From Prinia subflava (taxonomy: Eukaryota; Chordata; Aves; Passeriformes; Cisticolidae), in contig NC_086283.1 of NCBI RefSeq assembly GCF_021018805.1, positions 60,955,182-61,019,181 of the forward strand: a stretch of 64,000 nucleotides of DNA, given 5' to 3'. Numbering within the stretch: the first letter of the stretch is position 1; every line of letters begins with the position of its first letter. The notes under the pieces are model-generated. The model had not been told where the DNA came from. It did no database searches and saw only the letters and a list, made by a program, of their open reading frames with translations. Both the position numbers and the translations under genes were made by a program. Shown one piece after another: positions 25,507 through 37,515 of this stretch.

Positions 25507-25512
25507 AGTTGT
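25507..25512. repeat. Target site duplication, right (AGTTGT)
   Basis: Partner of 24642-24647. Confidence 0.85.
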
Positions 25513-27307
25513 TTCCTTTTGAAATGTCCATCCTTATGCCCAAGAGGGAAATAACTAAAATAAAAATGTGAAAGGGGAACTGCAATAACCCCTTATAAAG
25601 GACTTAGGGAAAAGAGAGAAACCCAGGAATCTGTGGGGTTTTTTCCCCCAGGGCATTGCATAATAGTCCTTGAAGAACACAAGAGTTGTGTCTGTGCGAG
25701 GGAAACCTTGATGGAGTCTCTCAGATGTCATTAAAAATTGGAGAAGCACTAACCAAATTCTTGCATGCTCATTAAACTGATCACTTAAAACCTTGATTAT
25801 GAATCGAAGCATCTCAGAAATGACTAAGAACCATAAATTACTTACAGCTTCTTAAGAAGAAATTAAAATAAGCCCCAAAACAACAAAAAACCTCCTACCA
25901 TAACAAACCCTACCACTCTCAAAGTTTTCCTTTTCATGCATTATCATGAACACAGCAGCAAGCAAGCAGCATACTCTAATCTGTGATGGTTTCAGTCCAG
26001 TTATGTGAAATGTCTTAACCTCATTCAGCAAGTTTTGCTGCCAGCTAAATCACAGGTGTGTTCCGAAACTAGACAGTCACATGATAATGAAAATATATCT
26101 GATAAAAAGAGAAGAGGAGGGAGAATATAAGCGAAACTTCTTTGTAGGATAAGCCTTTGTTGCTAACTGACTGGGCTTAGCATCACAATGCCATTTGAGC
26201 TACTGCTGTTTTATAGAGAGTATGGCATCATTTTTTCAGACATCTGTTATTGAGACTGCTGTGGGAAAAATGTGTGAATGAATGGATGATCACTATATCT
26301 CCATAGCTGATAAGTTTTGTTATTTTCTGTGTAAGTGAAAAAAATCCTAAATTTAAGCTGAAGTCTGAGTTGATGGTATTTAATATATTATTATAGATAA
26401 ATTTGGACTTCTTTCTTGGATTTGTGATAACATTTGTTAACTCAGTTGACATAAAATTTTGCTGGAAAGCTCATGTGCAATCTAGTTACAACGTATGAAG
26501 AGGTCAATGGATTTTCAAGGTTAAAAATACTTTTTCCTCTGCGTGTTGGATAAATGTGAGAGATCTTTCTTTTAACTAAGTGAAATATTGCTGGAAATGC
26601 ACTCAGCTTAAAGAACACACATTTCAGTTGGAAGCTGTGGGACAGAAGGTTAACTACAGAGTTGGTTTCTGAGCCAATACCCAGAAGAGTGTGGGCTCTA
26701 ACATGACATTTTTAGAACAATGAGAAACATTGCAAGCCCTGCAGAGTATAGCAGTGAGGATTTGTAGATTTGGTTTATGTTTTTGAGCAGCTGCCTGGCT
26801 TCAGATGGTAAATGTTATCATGGCAGAAGATCCAAGAAAGAATGGCAAAGGTTTGTCTGCTCTAAATTTAATCTGTGACTGCTTGAACCAGGATTTTGAG
26901 ACATTTTTGTTAACTGCTCTGAAGACTCTTGTCAGTCAGGAGCTAATAAGGGTATATAGAACTGTCGTGTCCTCAAATGAGAAATCTCAGTATGGCAGTT
27001 CAAATCAATTTTGGGGCCATCTAAAGAGCATATGGATACTTTATGTACTATAACAGATGGTAATTATGATTGGCATCATTCTTGCCCTTTAAACAACATC
27101 AAAAGAAATGACTGCTCTCCTTATTCCCTGCTCATTTGCAGAACATCTGCTCCAATAAAATATGCTGTTGCCTCAGTTACAATAGCTACTTTTAACATTA
27201 TAGGCTATCTTCTATTAGTCAATCAGTGTTACAACCCTTAAAGAAAAGAGACATAAAGACATAAAACTACAATCCATTCAGTGGTTACTAGCATTTAAAA
27301 AAAGTCT

Positions 27308-27394
27308 GGTCTCACTATGTACTTTCAGTGTCAGTCTTCAAATCTCACTGCTTGAAGACACTGCCAAGAATGGGAAGACTGAAAGTATGTGACC
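27308..27394. repeat. Imperfect inverted repeat, long hairpin
   Basis: GGTC and TACTTTCAG on the left arm, then TCTTC after a 4-nt insertion, pair with GAAGA, CTGAAAGTA and GACC on the right arm (right arm about 27374-27394). The fold would be about 87 nt with internal bulges. Confidence 0.55.
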
Positions 27395-28486
27395 TGTGGG
27401 TCCAAAGAAGGCACCACTGTAGGAGCCCTAGAATAATGTAGCTGTGGGCTTTATGCTGCTATTCATAGATAAATGTGGTCAACCTGATTAGCCACAAGTC
27501 TTGAGGAGGTGAGCTGTGCACACTTCTGCTCATTTGTGTGGATTTAGTAATATGCTGTTGTGGTATCAGAATGCATATTTATTGTCATTAACTATTGTAT
27601 AAACAGAACTACAAGGGAGATTTTCTCAAAGCAGCTGGTCTGTGGCATGAATGCAGATGCTACACATCTGTACTCTTCATTGTGTCTGTGTGTTTAGGCT
27701 GGACAACAGTGAGCTGGCTTTTACAAAGGCTGCCTGGGTTTTACCAGGAGGAGGAAGAGCTGATGCAGGAAGGTGTGCAAAGCCAGTGCAACAAAATGCC
27801 ATGTACATGGACATGCACTTGTAGCCAGAATTACTGCCCAGCAAGTGCAGGTGATGTGAGAGGAGGCTGTTTATACATGCTGTTCCCTTGAGACTTTGTT
27901 TCTGTCTCTATTTCCAAAGCTGACCTAGGTACCCCTCGGTGTTCAAAATTATCAATGTCATTAGTAATTCCATATTGCCAGACACATTGGTTTTCCTGGC
28001 TAATTATGTCTTATAATCTGTTTTGATCCTTAGCCAATCCTGTTTGAGGTGCCCTACTGTGCAGTGTTTGTAAACCATGAGTAGGTCTATAAGTATTGAT
28101 GTCTGCTCAGCTGTAAAAATTGCTTGGGCTATCCTCCTTCCTGAGCTTCTGTTTTCGTCTTCTGATGGATGAAAGGAAGAGGAGAATTTAAAACTGAGTT
28201 TTGTTTTGCTGCAGAGAACAATATGCCATGAAGGGATATAATCAGTTCTGACTTGTGTGCTGGCTGCCTGGAGTGTGATTGATCACTGGGAAATTAAGGT
28301 ATCATCCTTATAGTGCTAAGGTGCCGTGTCTGAGAAATGTCCAGATTAAAGCACCAGCCCCCACCCCAACCCAGCTTTTTCTCTATGCCCTACAGCCTTT
28401 TCCGTAAGGCTTTATGGACCAAGAATGTAAGTTTAAGCAGGTTCAGTGACCTAACTGTGCAATAGGAAAAGCTAAGATAATCTATA

Positions 28487-28533
28487 CAAAAACCAACCAA
28501 CCAACCAGCCAACTAAAAACCCCCAAACCCCCC
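28487..28533. repeat. (CAAC)n-like low-complexity run
   Basis: Three to four CCAA units, then A and C runs (AAAAACCCCCAAACCCCCC). Confidence 0.8.
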
Positions 28534-30724
28534 AAAATAAGAGCAGCAATGTTTGTAAATGTTTCTCACACTTATTTCTGCTGTGAGAGTGCTTTCTGTT
28601 TCCTCACTGTTTTACCAACTTGGGCCAAAAGGATGTCTATAGAGAACAGTCAGTCATGGGGATGAAGAATAACACCTTTCTTTTTAATCAAATAATGGAA
28701 TCTGCTTGCAGCAAAAAATTAAGCAGATATTTCCCACAGCAGCATCTTGCAGGTGCTCCTCCAAATATGCTGATTTCTATTCCTCTGTCAAAAACATAAG
28801 AAGAACAAAACTAAAATAAGGAATGGGATCTATCTAACCTCTCACTTAAGAGTGAACTTTCTAGACTAAAGGTGGGGAGGGCTGCAACTGCTAGTTGATA
28901 GCTGACCATTTGTCTCCTTTTAAATAAACACTTCACAAACACTTAAGATTTATTTAAACTTAAAATTAATTAAAATTTTTGATTAAATATGATATGGAAA
29001 AACCTCACAGTGCACAGCCAACTGACTGTTCCTGAAGTCTTCAGTTTATTAAAAGAAGTTTAGACTTATTTCCTAAATTAATTAAGCTCATGTGATTACT
29101 TAACATACAGGTTCACAAAAGCATGCATACACATATACACCTGTGGCTGATAGTGTTTTAAAATTCATCGGCCAACTCTAAATAAATTAAAAAAAAGTTA
29201 CTAAGGAAGGATAATTACTAGTTCCCCAAAACACACTCTGAGAATAAACAGTTGGAGTAGAAGAGTGCATATGTTAGCATGAAGGGGAGGTAACAGTGGT
29301 TTCTAGCTTTTTTTCAAGCATGCATCAAACAGTGTGCAAGATGAAAAGGACTTTGACTGTGAGTTGGTTTTCTTGGTGTTTTCACATTTTTGGATAGCAA
29401 AGGGCTATTTTCAAAACTAAATTAGAATATAATTGTCAAATATTTTTAAATATTTAACTGAATTTTATAGTCTAGACTCTTGCCACTGAGGAGACTACCC
29501 ACAGATGCTTTTGGATTTACTCAGTGGGGCAGATTTATTTTTTGATATGTCATTAATTCGTGTTTCCAGCTACCCAGACCTGGAACCTGATGGAAACTAT
29601 TATGTCTTTTGCCTTCCTGTGCATTCTAGATTACTTTTTCACAAAAGGGTGTTGGGTAGCAGATGATGGTGCTTGGCTAGGTCACATTCTGGTGTAGAAG
29701 AGGGATGTAGTCTGAGTTTGGATCAGGGTCAGGAGCAGCACTTCTTCAAGCAGTATGTACCTGACCATTTGTGTAAGTGTGGGCAGTGACTTACAAGCTG
29801 CCAAAAGCTGAGCTAGTTTTGCAAGAAATGGAGTACAAGTTCCTGAAACTTTTAAATAAAATTTTGAGCTTTAGCTTAAGTCTGAAGTAAATCTGAGCAA
29901 AAACTCTCTGCTTGATTGCAGGTATTTGAGACCTTGGACACTATTAAAGGCAAGGTATCACACATAAGCTATCAAGTTTCTGTCTCATAAAATATATTTG
30001 CCAAAACCCTTCTGAAAATCCATAACATCAATTAGTTCTTAAGAGTCTTTAATCTTTGTATAGTCTATGTAGTGAAATCAATTATTTATATATTATTTTT
30101 AGCTCTACATTTGTACTAGGTCTCATACTTCAGAAAGCAGTCTCCATTTTGAAATTTCAAAAAAATTATTATTAATACTATTAATTATTATTTCCATGGT
30201 TACAGTAAAACTAGTTGGGGTTTTGGTTTTGTTTTGTTTTAATGAATTAATTAATTTAATGTAAATTTTTTTTAAGTTTATGAAACTAAACTCATGAACT
30301 TATGTTTTATCAGAAATTTTATATATTAAATAAATTAACATCACCTTCTGGCCCCAGAAATGTTGTACAAATCTGACAGTGGTCTCTAAGTGGACCAACA
30401 CCTGTGTCATCCTACGAAGAGCACAGGCAGAGACATGAGAAAACAAAATTTGTTCTATTGTTTGATGGCATTTGCTTTACAGCAATGTCCAGGAGGTATT
30501 CTTGGGATGTGACAGTCTGGCATGACAGACTGTGACACCACAAAACCCAGGGAGTGGATTATCCATAGAACCTGAAACCCTTTGAGGCAAAGACCAGAAC
30601 AGCATAATGCAAAGGGCTGTTCTCTTCTCCTGGGGCTTGGATGGGCCCATGGATTTGTGCACTGAGGGGAAAAAAAAAAGTCACTTCCACAGAGGAAAAA
30701 GACTTCCTAGTGTCAAAATGTGAA

Positions 30725-30791
30725 TTAAAGTGCTGAGTAAGAAAGGAAGGGGGGGTATTTCTTCATATTTGGCAGAAACATGAGTGCTCTG
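30725..30791 (+). repeat. Direct repeat, copy 1
   Basis: A segment of about 65 bp with landmarks AAAGTGCTGAGTAAGAAAGG and TTTCTTCATATTTGGCAG, repeated about 712 bp downstream with a 3-4 base gap and a handful of substitutions. It matches no repeat family I know. Confidence 0.88.
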
Positions 30792-31436
30792 AACTAACAA
30801 TGTGCTAATGTTCCAGCTCCCCTAAATTCCCTGGAATGTCTTGTCTGAGTGCCTGGATACTCAGGGTACCGATCACCCTGCCTCACTACCTGAATCTGAG
30901 CAACATGAAGTACTGAAAACATTCACAAAACAGTCAAATTTAGTTTTGGCGCAAAACTTTGGCAATGTAAATACAACGGTCTGACAAAGGGAGAGCAAGG
31001 GGACAGGAAAAGATAAAATATACTTCTTACCTCAGAAACATCACTGTCTATTGTTAATATCTTTAAAGGCACATTTGAGTGACCAAGGCAGGTGAACCTG
31101 TGGCAAGACTAGGAATAAATACAATGGCAACTAGTGATCTCATAGGAGGAGAAAGGGGGAGAAAGGAAGAAAAGCAACAGAACAGTGTGTTCCATCTGTT
31201 CCAGAGGCTGGGGTAAGAGGTCTGCCTTTCTCAATAATCTTGTGTCAAAAAAGTGTAGATTTAAATGAGAGGAAGTGTAATAACAAGCTTTCCTTTGATG
31301 CTGACTCAGGTGGCTTTGAGCCACTTCTAGCATCTTCAAAAATCTCCAGGTGTGAAGTTGCATTGTGCCAGTTCAATATCACAGCTAGAAAATCACTACA
31401 AAACCAAACAATGGGTCTCCCTTCCTGGACAGATTA

Positions 31437-31498
31437 TAAAAGTGCTGAGTAAGAAAGGGGGGCATTTCTTCATATTTGGCAGGAATGTGAGTGCTCTG
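31437..31498 (+). repeat. Direct repeat, copy 2
   Basis: Second copy of 30725-30791 in the same orientation, with a shorter G run and a few substitutions (for example CAGGAATGTG in place of CAGAAACATG). Confidence 0.88.
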
Positions 31499-34400
31499 GG
31501 AGCTTGAACAAGTCAGTGAGATAATTATTGCACATTGTCACAGAAAAGGTAATTTGTGAGCAAAGAGGGACAAGGAAGGATTCATCTCCTGCCTCACAAT
31601 TTTTTCCTCCCATTTCTCACAGCCAGCAGAAGTATGGCCAAGAAATCTCCCTTTGAGCCCCCAAGTATTGCAAATTCTTCTCACTTCAAGCATGGAAGCT
31701 GGCAGGAAGGATGTTTTCATGCTTACATTGAATCCAAATAGTAGCATTGCTAATAAGAACAAACAAAAAGATTTCCCTCGACCAAAAAATTGAAACTCAG
31801 ACTTGTAAAAGCAAAAGACCAATTTAAGCAGATGACAAACATTAAACACAGGGGTTTCAGTGATTGTGAGAGATGGCATCAAATGGTCTGCATCAAGGGG
31901 AGGGCTCAGTTTGGTAGACAGATGTGGGGATGATGATATTTAAATTTTCACATTTCCCTGGTACATCCCCAGATATAGACAAGGTGTGAACCATAAATGC
32001 AGCCATTGATGGCTTACCAGAGGCATGACACAGAGAATAAGCAACAAGAAAGTAGAAGGCATGACCCTTTGAAAGGGGTTTTTTGATCCCTGTCCTTCAC
32101 TGTGATCTTTTTCAAAAAAAAAAGTTGGTTTTGTGGGGAAATTTTGCTTTCTATCATCTAATAGGTTTCAGTTGTGTATGGTAGACATGAACCAGAATGA
32201 AATGCTAGGCACAATTACAGATGTGGGGTGTTCTTTCCTGTCAGATTGTGCAGTAGGACCTTTCCACAGCACAGCTTTCCCATGCAGCTCTTCCTCTTCA
32301 CCTCTGCCCCTCTCCCTGTGCACTTTCTCAAGTGCACATTTTGAGAGTAAACTGCAAAGGCATGAGGAGGAATAAGTGTTTCTCACCAATCTGCTGGCAG
32401 GATGCACACTCCCAATATCTGTCTCTAGGAATCAGCAAAATGGCATCTTAGTATCCTTGCATGGGATCCAGACAGATGCTTGTTGGGACCTTCCCCTGTA
32501 TTTGCATTATCATATTTCTATGATTCCCAAAATGTTTATCTGGTAATCAGCTGGGAACTTTTCTCTTTCACAGATTTATGTGTTTCAGTGCTTAGAAATC
32601 TGCTTTTTAGGAAAACAAACTTTTGGCAATAAACTGTCTCACAGTTTACTTTGAAGGATATCAATAACACTACATAGAACTGGAATGCAGTTTTTTTCTA
32701 AGAATGCTTAATTCTCTGTGGTTTTGCTTTGAAAAAAATTAAAAGACTAACTTGGAATCACCTATTCCACCAACACTCCAAATGCTTTCTTTTTAAGAGG
32801 GATTTTACCTGGATTACCTGGCTGTACTCTGTTAGAAAATAGTGTATTGACGGTAAATTATGGATTGTGAGGAAAGCCCATACAAGATAAATCCTTCCAG
32901 AGCAACTCATATCACAATGCATTTCTGGCATGAAATGACTTTCACTAAGTCATACATAGTCAGGTAGAGTTACTAGATTCTTGTTTCTCTAACTCTTCAT
33001 GTATCACTGTGAGGGTGGCCATGAAAAAGGAGACTGTTCATTATCCAGTTGTCTACTTGTTTAAGCAGGTCTCTTTCCATGTTGATATGGCAGGGATCAT
33101 CTGTCTGGATAAAGCACTCAAAATAACACTTCTGATTTTGAACTCATATAACTTTTGCCGCCTTAGATAAAACTAAGAGTGTGGTATAGTTCCATAATAT
33201 GAGGCTGAGTTTATTCTGAAATTTCCTTGTCTGTAGATGTTTTAAAGTTGTATCTTAATACTTTAAGAATAATTTTGTTTCACAATCTGCACTTCATTAA
33301 CAGGTCATATAAGCACTCTGATAGCACAAATAAATGTGTTTATATTTTTTTACAATAATTTCTCTTATATCAGCTATAATTGACATTTTTATACATAAGA
33401 AGTAGATCTAGCAGAGGCATAGAGGAATACAGAAGAATACAAAGCTCACACATGTTAAATCTAGACCTGTAAAAATTTCTGACATTCTGCTGACTTGATC
33501 ATTCATTATGCCCAGACTGTTCTTTCTCCAGAAATATAAATCCATGTGCTGATTTATATCTTCGTAGGTGGTTAGTCTTTGCCTCATAACTGCATCTTGA
33601 CCATAAATTTCAAAAGTGACAGCTTTCTCCCCAGATTGCTAAGATGTTTCAGAAATTTCACTGTAAAATCAGCAGCTGAGAAAATGTCATAGTAAGTCTT
33701 TCAATTGTATTCTATATATATTTTCTGTATCCCTGTAATGAATTATGCTATCCTGAGACCTTAAGTGCAACGAATCTGATCAGCATTCTATCCGACAAAT
33801 AAAATAGTACACTATCAGCTAACTACAAATTACTCAGAATATTCTACTGGAAGCATACTTCACTCTACTTTTTTGAATCATTGCAATTCTGATAATGATA
33901 AGATTATTACTTTTGTACCAAATATATTAAAAATAAATGAATACTAGTAAGTCTTAATACTTGACCTAATTTCTATTGAGGCAAGCTTAAAGGAAAAAAA
34001 AAATTAATTTTTTTCTCTCTCTCTCTCTCTTTTTTTTTTGTCTCCTTATCTTACTCCAATGGAAATGTGTTTTATTTCCTGTTTGTCTTTCAGGGCAGAC
34101 TTTGCTCTCCAAAGTTGGAATAATGGCTCTGAATGCATCTTAATGAATGACATTTTCTGCAAGCATTTATCACTGCACTATCTGAATCTTTTGCCAATAT
34201 TAATTAATCTATCCATTATTTATGGATTGTGTTAAGAACTGCAAAGACTGAAAGCCAATGGTAAAATTTCCTCTCTCCACTCTCTTCCATAATGATGAAT
34301 CTAGCCCAGGAGGAGACTAAGAGATCAGATGGTAAAATCGTGGTTTTTTTATTGCTGGAGAAAGCATGGGAGACACAAACATAAGTTATGCTCTCCCTGC

Positions 34401-35375
34401 TCCTCTGGAAAGTGGCTAGGCAAAGCAGCGGACAGAACAGAAGAACATATAGGAAATTGGGACACAGGAAATCAGGAAACAGGGCAGGAGGATAAGGACA
34501 TAGTGAATGGAACAGGAGTAATTTTTGGGTTTGTGCTTGGCAATTTTATACTTTCAAAGTAGAGGGTAGAACTTCATAAAACCAGATCTGCATCTCACAG
34601 ACACTTTCCCTCAGTTTTTCACCAGAAAAATATCAAAATCTTCTAAGATACCATTTTTTTTCCCTTACAGAAGCTTCAATCATACTGATGTTTAACCAAG
34701 AAGATTTAAAGTCTAAGAGACTAGAGTGTTCTCCTTCAGCAAAGGACATGCAGATCCTATTCCTTCTTTTGATTCATCTCATGTAGAAAGCAAATGGCTC
34801 ACTTCTTTTTATAAATTTCATCCTCACAGACATTTTAGTAAAAATTTGTATTTCTATTAAAAATTGCTTTAATAAACTCCATTTTTTGTTGTTTTCAAAA
34901 CAATTGCACTAGAGAGGATCTGAAAATTTAAGTACCCAAATATCACCTAGTCTATGCTTTTATGTTTTTCCCCAAAGAAAAGCAAGTAGAAAGCCTAAAG
35001 AGAACAGACTATTTGAGTCCACTAGACTAGATCCACTTAGCTACTTTTTTATTTTGAATCCTAACGTGGCCATATTTCTAGTGCTTCATCTGCTCTTTCA
35101 GAAGGTGAGGTCTTTTTTATGCCACACTGGTGAATTCAATCATGTTTTGATCCTTAACTGTGATAGAAACACAAATGCTTATCTTCAAACTTTTATATTA
35201 TCATCTGCTTTTGTAACTTTTCTATTATTTCAAAATTTCTGTTTGCAACGTGTGCTTTAAAACTCTTAGGCAACACTGGGATTTTTTTCTGACTGAGGAG
35301 CCATTCAAAAACTGGAGTTTTAGAAGTATTAAACCAGTGCAATTCAAGTGTTTTCTTTGATGTTGAGGAACCCTG
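31499..35375. other. Unique AT-rich DNA, no gene recognised
   Basis: The minus-strand 114-codon frame at 31538-31882 and others show no motif. A (CT)n run lies at 34014-34030. Nothing else recognised. Confidence 0.55.
34014..34030. repeat. (CT)n microsatellite
   Basis: About eight CT units, flanked by T runs on both sides. Confidence 0.9.
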
Positions 35376-35640
35376 TCACAGCATGATAGAATGGGTCAGG
35401 TTGGAAGGGACCACAGTAGGTCATCTGGTTCAAACTCTCTTCTCCTAGAGCACATGGCACAAGATTGCATCCAGATAGTTCTTGAATTTCTCCAGTGGTG
35501 GAGACTCTACAACCTCTCTGGACAACCTGTCCCACTTCGTGGTCACCTGCACAGTAAAGAAATTCTTCCTTATATTCAGGAGGAACTTCCTGTGCATCAG
35601 TTTCTGCTAATTGCCTCTTGTTTGTTTAACTTGGGCTGGT
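35376..35640 (-). mobile_element. CR1 LINE 3' fragment, minus strand
   Basis: The plus strand begins CATGATAGAATGGGTCAGGTTGGAAGGGACC in substance (35383-35412), the complement of a CR1 3' end. It continues with the known landmarks GGAGACTCTACAACCTCTCTGG, CGTGGTCACCTGCACAGTAAAG and CTTCCTGTGCATCAGTTTC. It belongs to a different CR1 subfamily from the copies at 6033 and 6604. About 265 bp remain, with the 5' part missing. Confidence 0.92.
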
Positions 35641-36810
35641 AGTAACCAAAATATTTATCTTTAATTAGCTTAGTCTTCCCCTGGAAATTACACTATTGTT
35701 GAAAAAACTTGATAAGTACGTAAGGAACCCTATTCTTTCTCGTTTACAGACTTCATAAAAAAGTAAAGGAATAAATCCCCAGAGTATGTACTGGAATAGC
35801 CATTACTAGCACCCAGGGTCTTTTCTGAAACTTTTAGATTTCTAAATTTCTTCCTGGCAGATAAAAAAACCTGGATATTAACAATTCATGTCACCTACCT
35901 TTATGTTTCTCAATAGCTCCTCTATTCATACTTAACATGCAGAAGGTATATATTGTTTGAAGAGGAAAGCCAAAATTAGATGGAAATATAATGTCTTTCT
36001 TTACAATTGTTCTTCTTCAAAATGGTGCTATTACAGGTGCTATTACAGCTGGTGATTGCGGTATTTTGTCTTTGTGTTATCTGAGATCACGTTCTTTTCA
36101 TGTCAGTTGCAATGTGTTATGATGTGTATAGAAAATATTTTAATAAGAATAATATTTTATAGGCAGCTTATGGGATGGAAGAACAGTGCTGGCTTTTTGT
36201 TCATTGGAATGCCAGTTCTCTTGAATTCCTGACTGGCCAATTATTCCAACTCTGCTGGAAAGCAGAGCAGGTGTTAGAGTAAAACTTGAGAAGTTATGTC
36301 TCCATCTGTCTGTGGTTCTCCATGGTGCCCTGAGGCTAAACTGTCCTTTCATATCTGTTCCTTGCTTCCACAATGGGGAACAATGAATGAATAAAACTCA
36401 GAGCATAAATAAGAGCACAAGAAAGTTGAAAATGTGCTGTAGGTTTGTAGCTGCTGTGGACTCAGGTAGCTTCTCCAAAGACAGAGTAAATATAGCTATT
36501 CCTGTGTACAACATTCCTGGTATTATTCATTTGTGTCCTTTTCTTCTCAGTCATACATGTATTCTTATGTCTGGGGGAAAAAAAACCCAAACCCAAACAA
36601 CAAATCAACAATGGCCCCCAGCCCCCAACAACTAAACCTCATAAACTCTAAAATTCTAAATGTACTATTTTCAGAGAATAACTTTTTTGGTGACAAGTCA
36701 GAGAAAAGCTTAACAAATTCCCTTTCACTTCAATGTTAGCAAGAGGGCTGTTCTTACTTTTAAAACATGAGTCAGGCTCCTCCTGCCCCTTATCTGGAAG
36801 ATTTTGCAGG
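35641..36810. other. Unique DNA, nothing recognised
   Basis: Contains a perfect 12-bp tandem duplication (GGTGCTATTACA twice, 36024-36047). No gene or repeat family recognised. Confidence 0.55.
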
Positions 36811-36877
36811 CTCTAGAATCACAGAATCATGGAATAGTTTTGGTTGAAAAAGACCATTAAGAAAATTGAGCTCTGTT
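36811..36877 (-). mobile_element. CR1 3' end, left of LTR insertion
   Basis: AGAATCACAGAATCATGGAATAG, then TTTTGGTTGAAAAAGACCATTAAG, is the complement of a CR1 3' terminus. The element breaks off near GAGCTCTGTT, and the next expected CR1 sequence appears only after the LTR, at about 37431. Confidence 0.85.
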
Positions 36878-37434
36878 TGTTAAGAAAAATGCATTCTGGC
36901 CATTCTGGAGACTCTTGATGGTCGCAATTCTGCCACCAGAGATTCTAACTGCTGGGACCAAAGCCCCTTTGCAGTGGGTGGCTCAAGTGAGCCAAAGGGT
37001 CTCTGTTTGATTCCCTACACCCCCCCATGCTCACATGGTCAGACAAGATTTCCTTACTGGTTTGACACCAGATTTTTCTTTGGAGAGTCTTGGATATCTC
37101 GTTCTATAAAGCAATTTATTCAGGGTGCAGTAACACAGAAACCGCTCGAGCTGGTTCCTCCAAGGAGGCAGCCCCAGTTAAGGAACCCCTGGGCTTTTAT
37201 ACCCTCACAGTCTAAGCAAGGTCAAATCTTCCTCTTTTTCCTGAGTCTTCAGTTCCTGCCATGCCTTCACCTGTCTGATCCCCTGGCCCTTGACAACGAT
37301 CTTCATGTCCTTTGTTATGGAAAGGGCTGGTGGTTCTTGGCCTCTTGTCTCAGACTTGCACCCAGTGCCTGCTGCATCTTGCAGATCAAGCTACCTGCCC
37401 CAGTTGTATTCCTCAAAAATTCCTTACTGGAACA
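36878..37434 (-). mobile_element. ERV LTR inserted in a CR1
   Basis: Second and better preserved copy of the LTR at 8518-9027. The minus strand has TATAAAA (complement of 37195-37201) and AATAAA (complement of 37115-37120), about 75 bp apart. The plus-strand left end is TGTTAAG and the right end is near CTGGAACA. It lies between two adjoining parts of a CR1. No matching target duplication is evident, so the ends may have worn. It carries no coding sequence; the 159-codon plus-strand frame here arises by chance and resembles the one in the 8.5 kb copy because the DNA is homologous. Confidence 0.83.
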
Positions 37435-37515
37435 CTGCCAACTCTACCACTGAAGCATGTCCCTAAGTGCTATATTTGCACGTCTTTTAAATACCTCCAG
37501 GGATGATGATTCAGC
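37431..37515 (-). mobile_element. CR1 fragment, right of LTR insertion
   Basis: ACACTGCCAACTCTACCACTG, CATGTCCCTAAGTGC and TTTTAAATACCTCCAGGGATG are standard CR1 sequence that lies directly after the 36811-36877 part in an intact element. The copy fades after GATGATTCAG. Confidence 0.85.

Larger units (their letters stand above)
25513..30724. other. Unique AT-rich DNA, no gene recognised
   Basis: No repeat family or gene recognised. A hairpin-forming inverted repeat lies at 27308-27394 and a CAAC-rich run at 28487-28533. Open frames are under 100 codons. Confidence 0.55.

Noticed and set aside
8518..37434. The two same-strand LTRs as ends of one provirus
   Set aside because: They are 28 kb apart with unrelated repeats and unique DNA between them, and one lies inside its own CR1.
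36974..37453. 159-codon plus-strand frame similar to the one at 8611-9024
   Set aside because: Both lie antisense within two copies of the same LTR; the similarity comes from the repeat.
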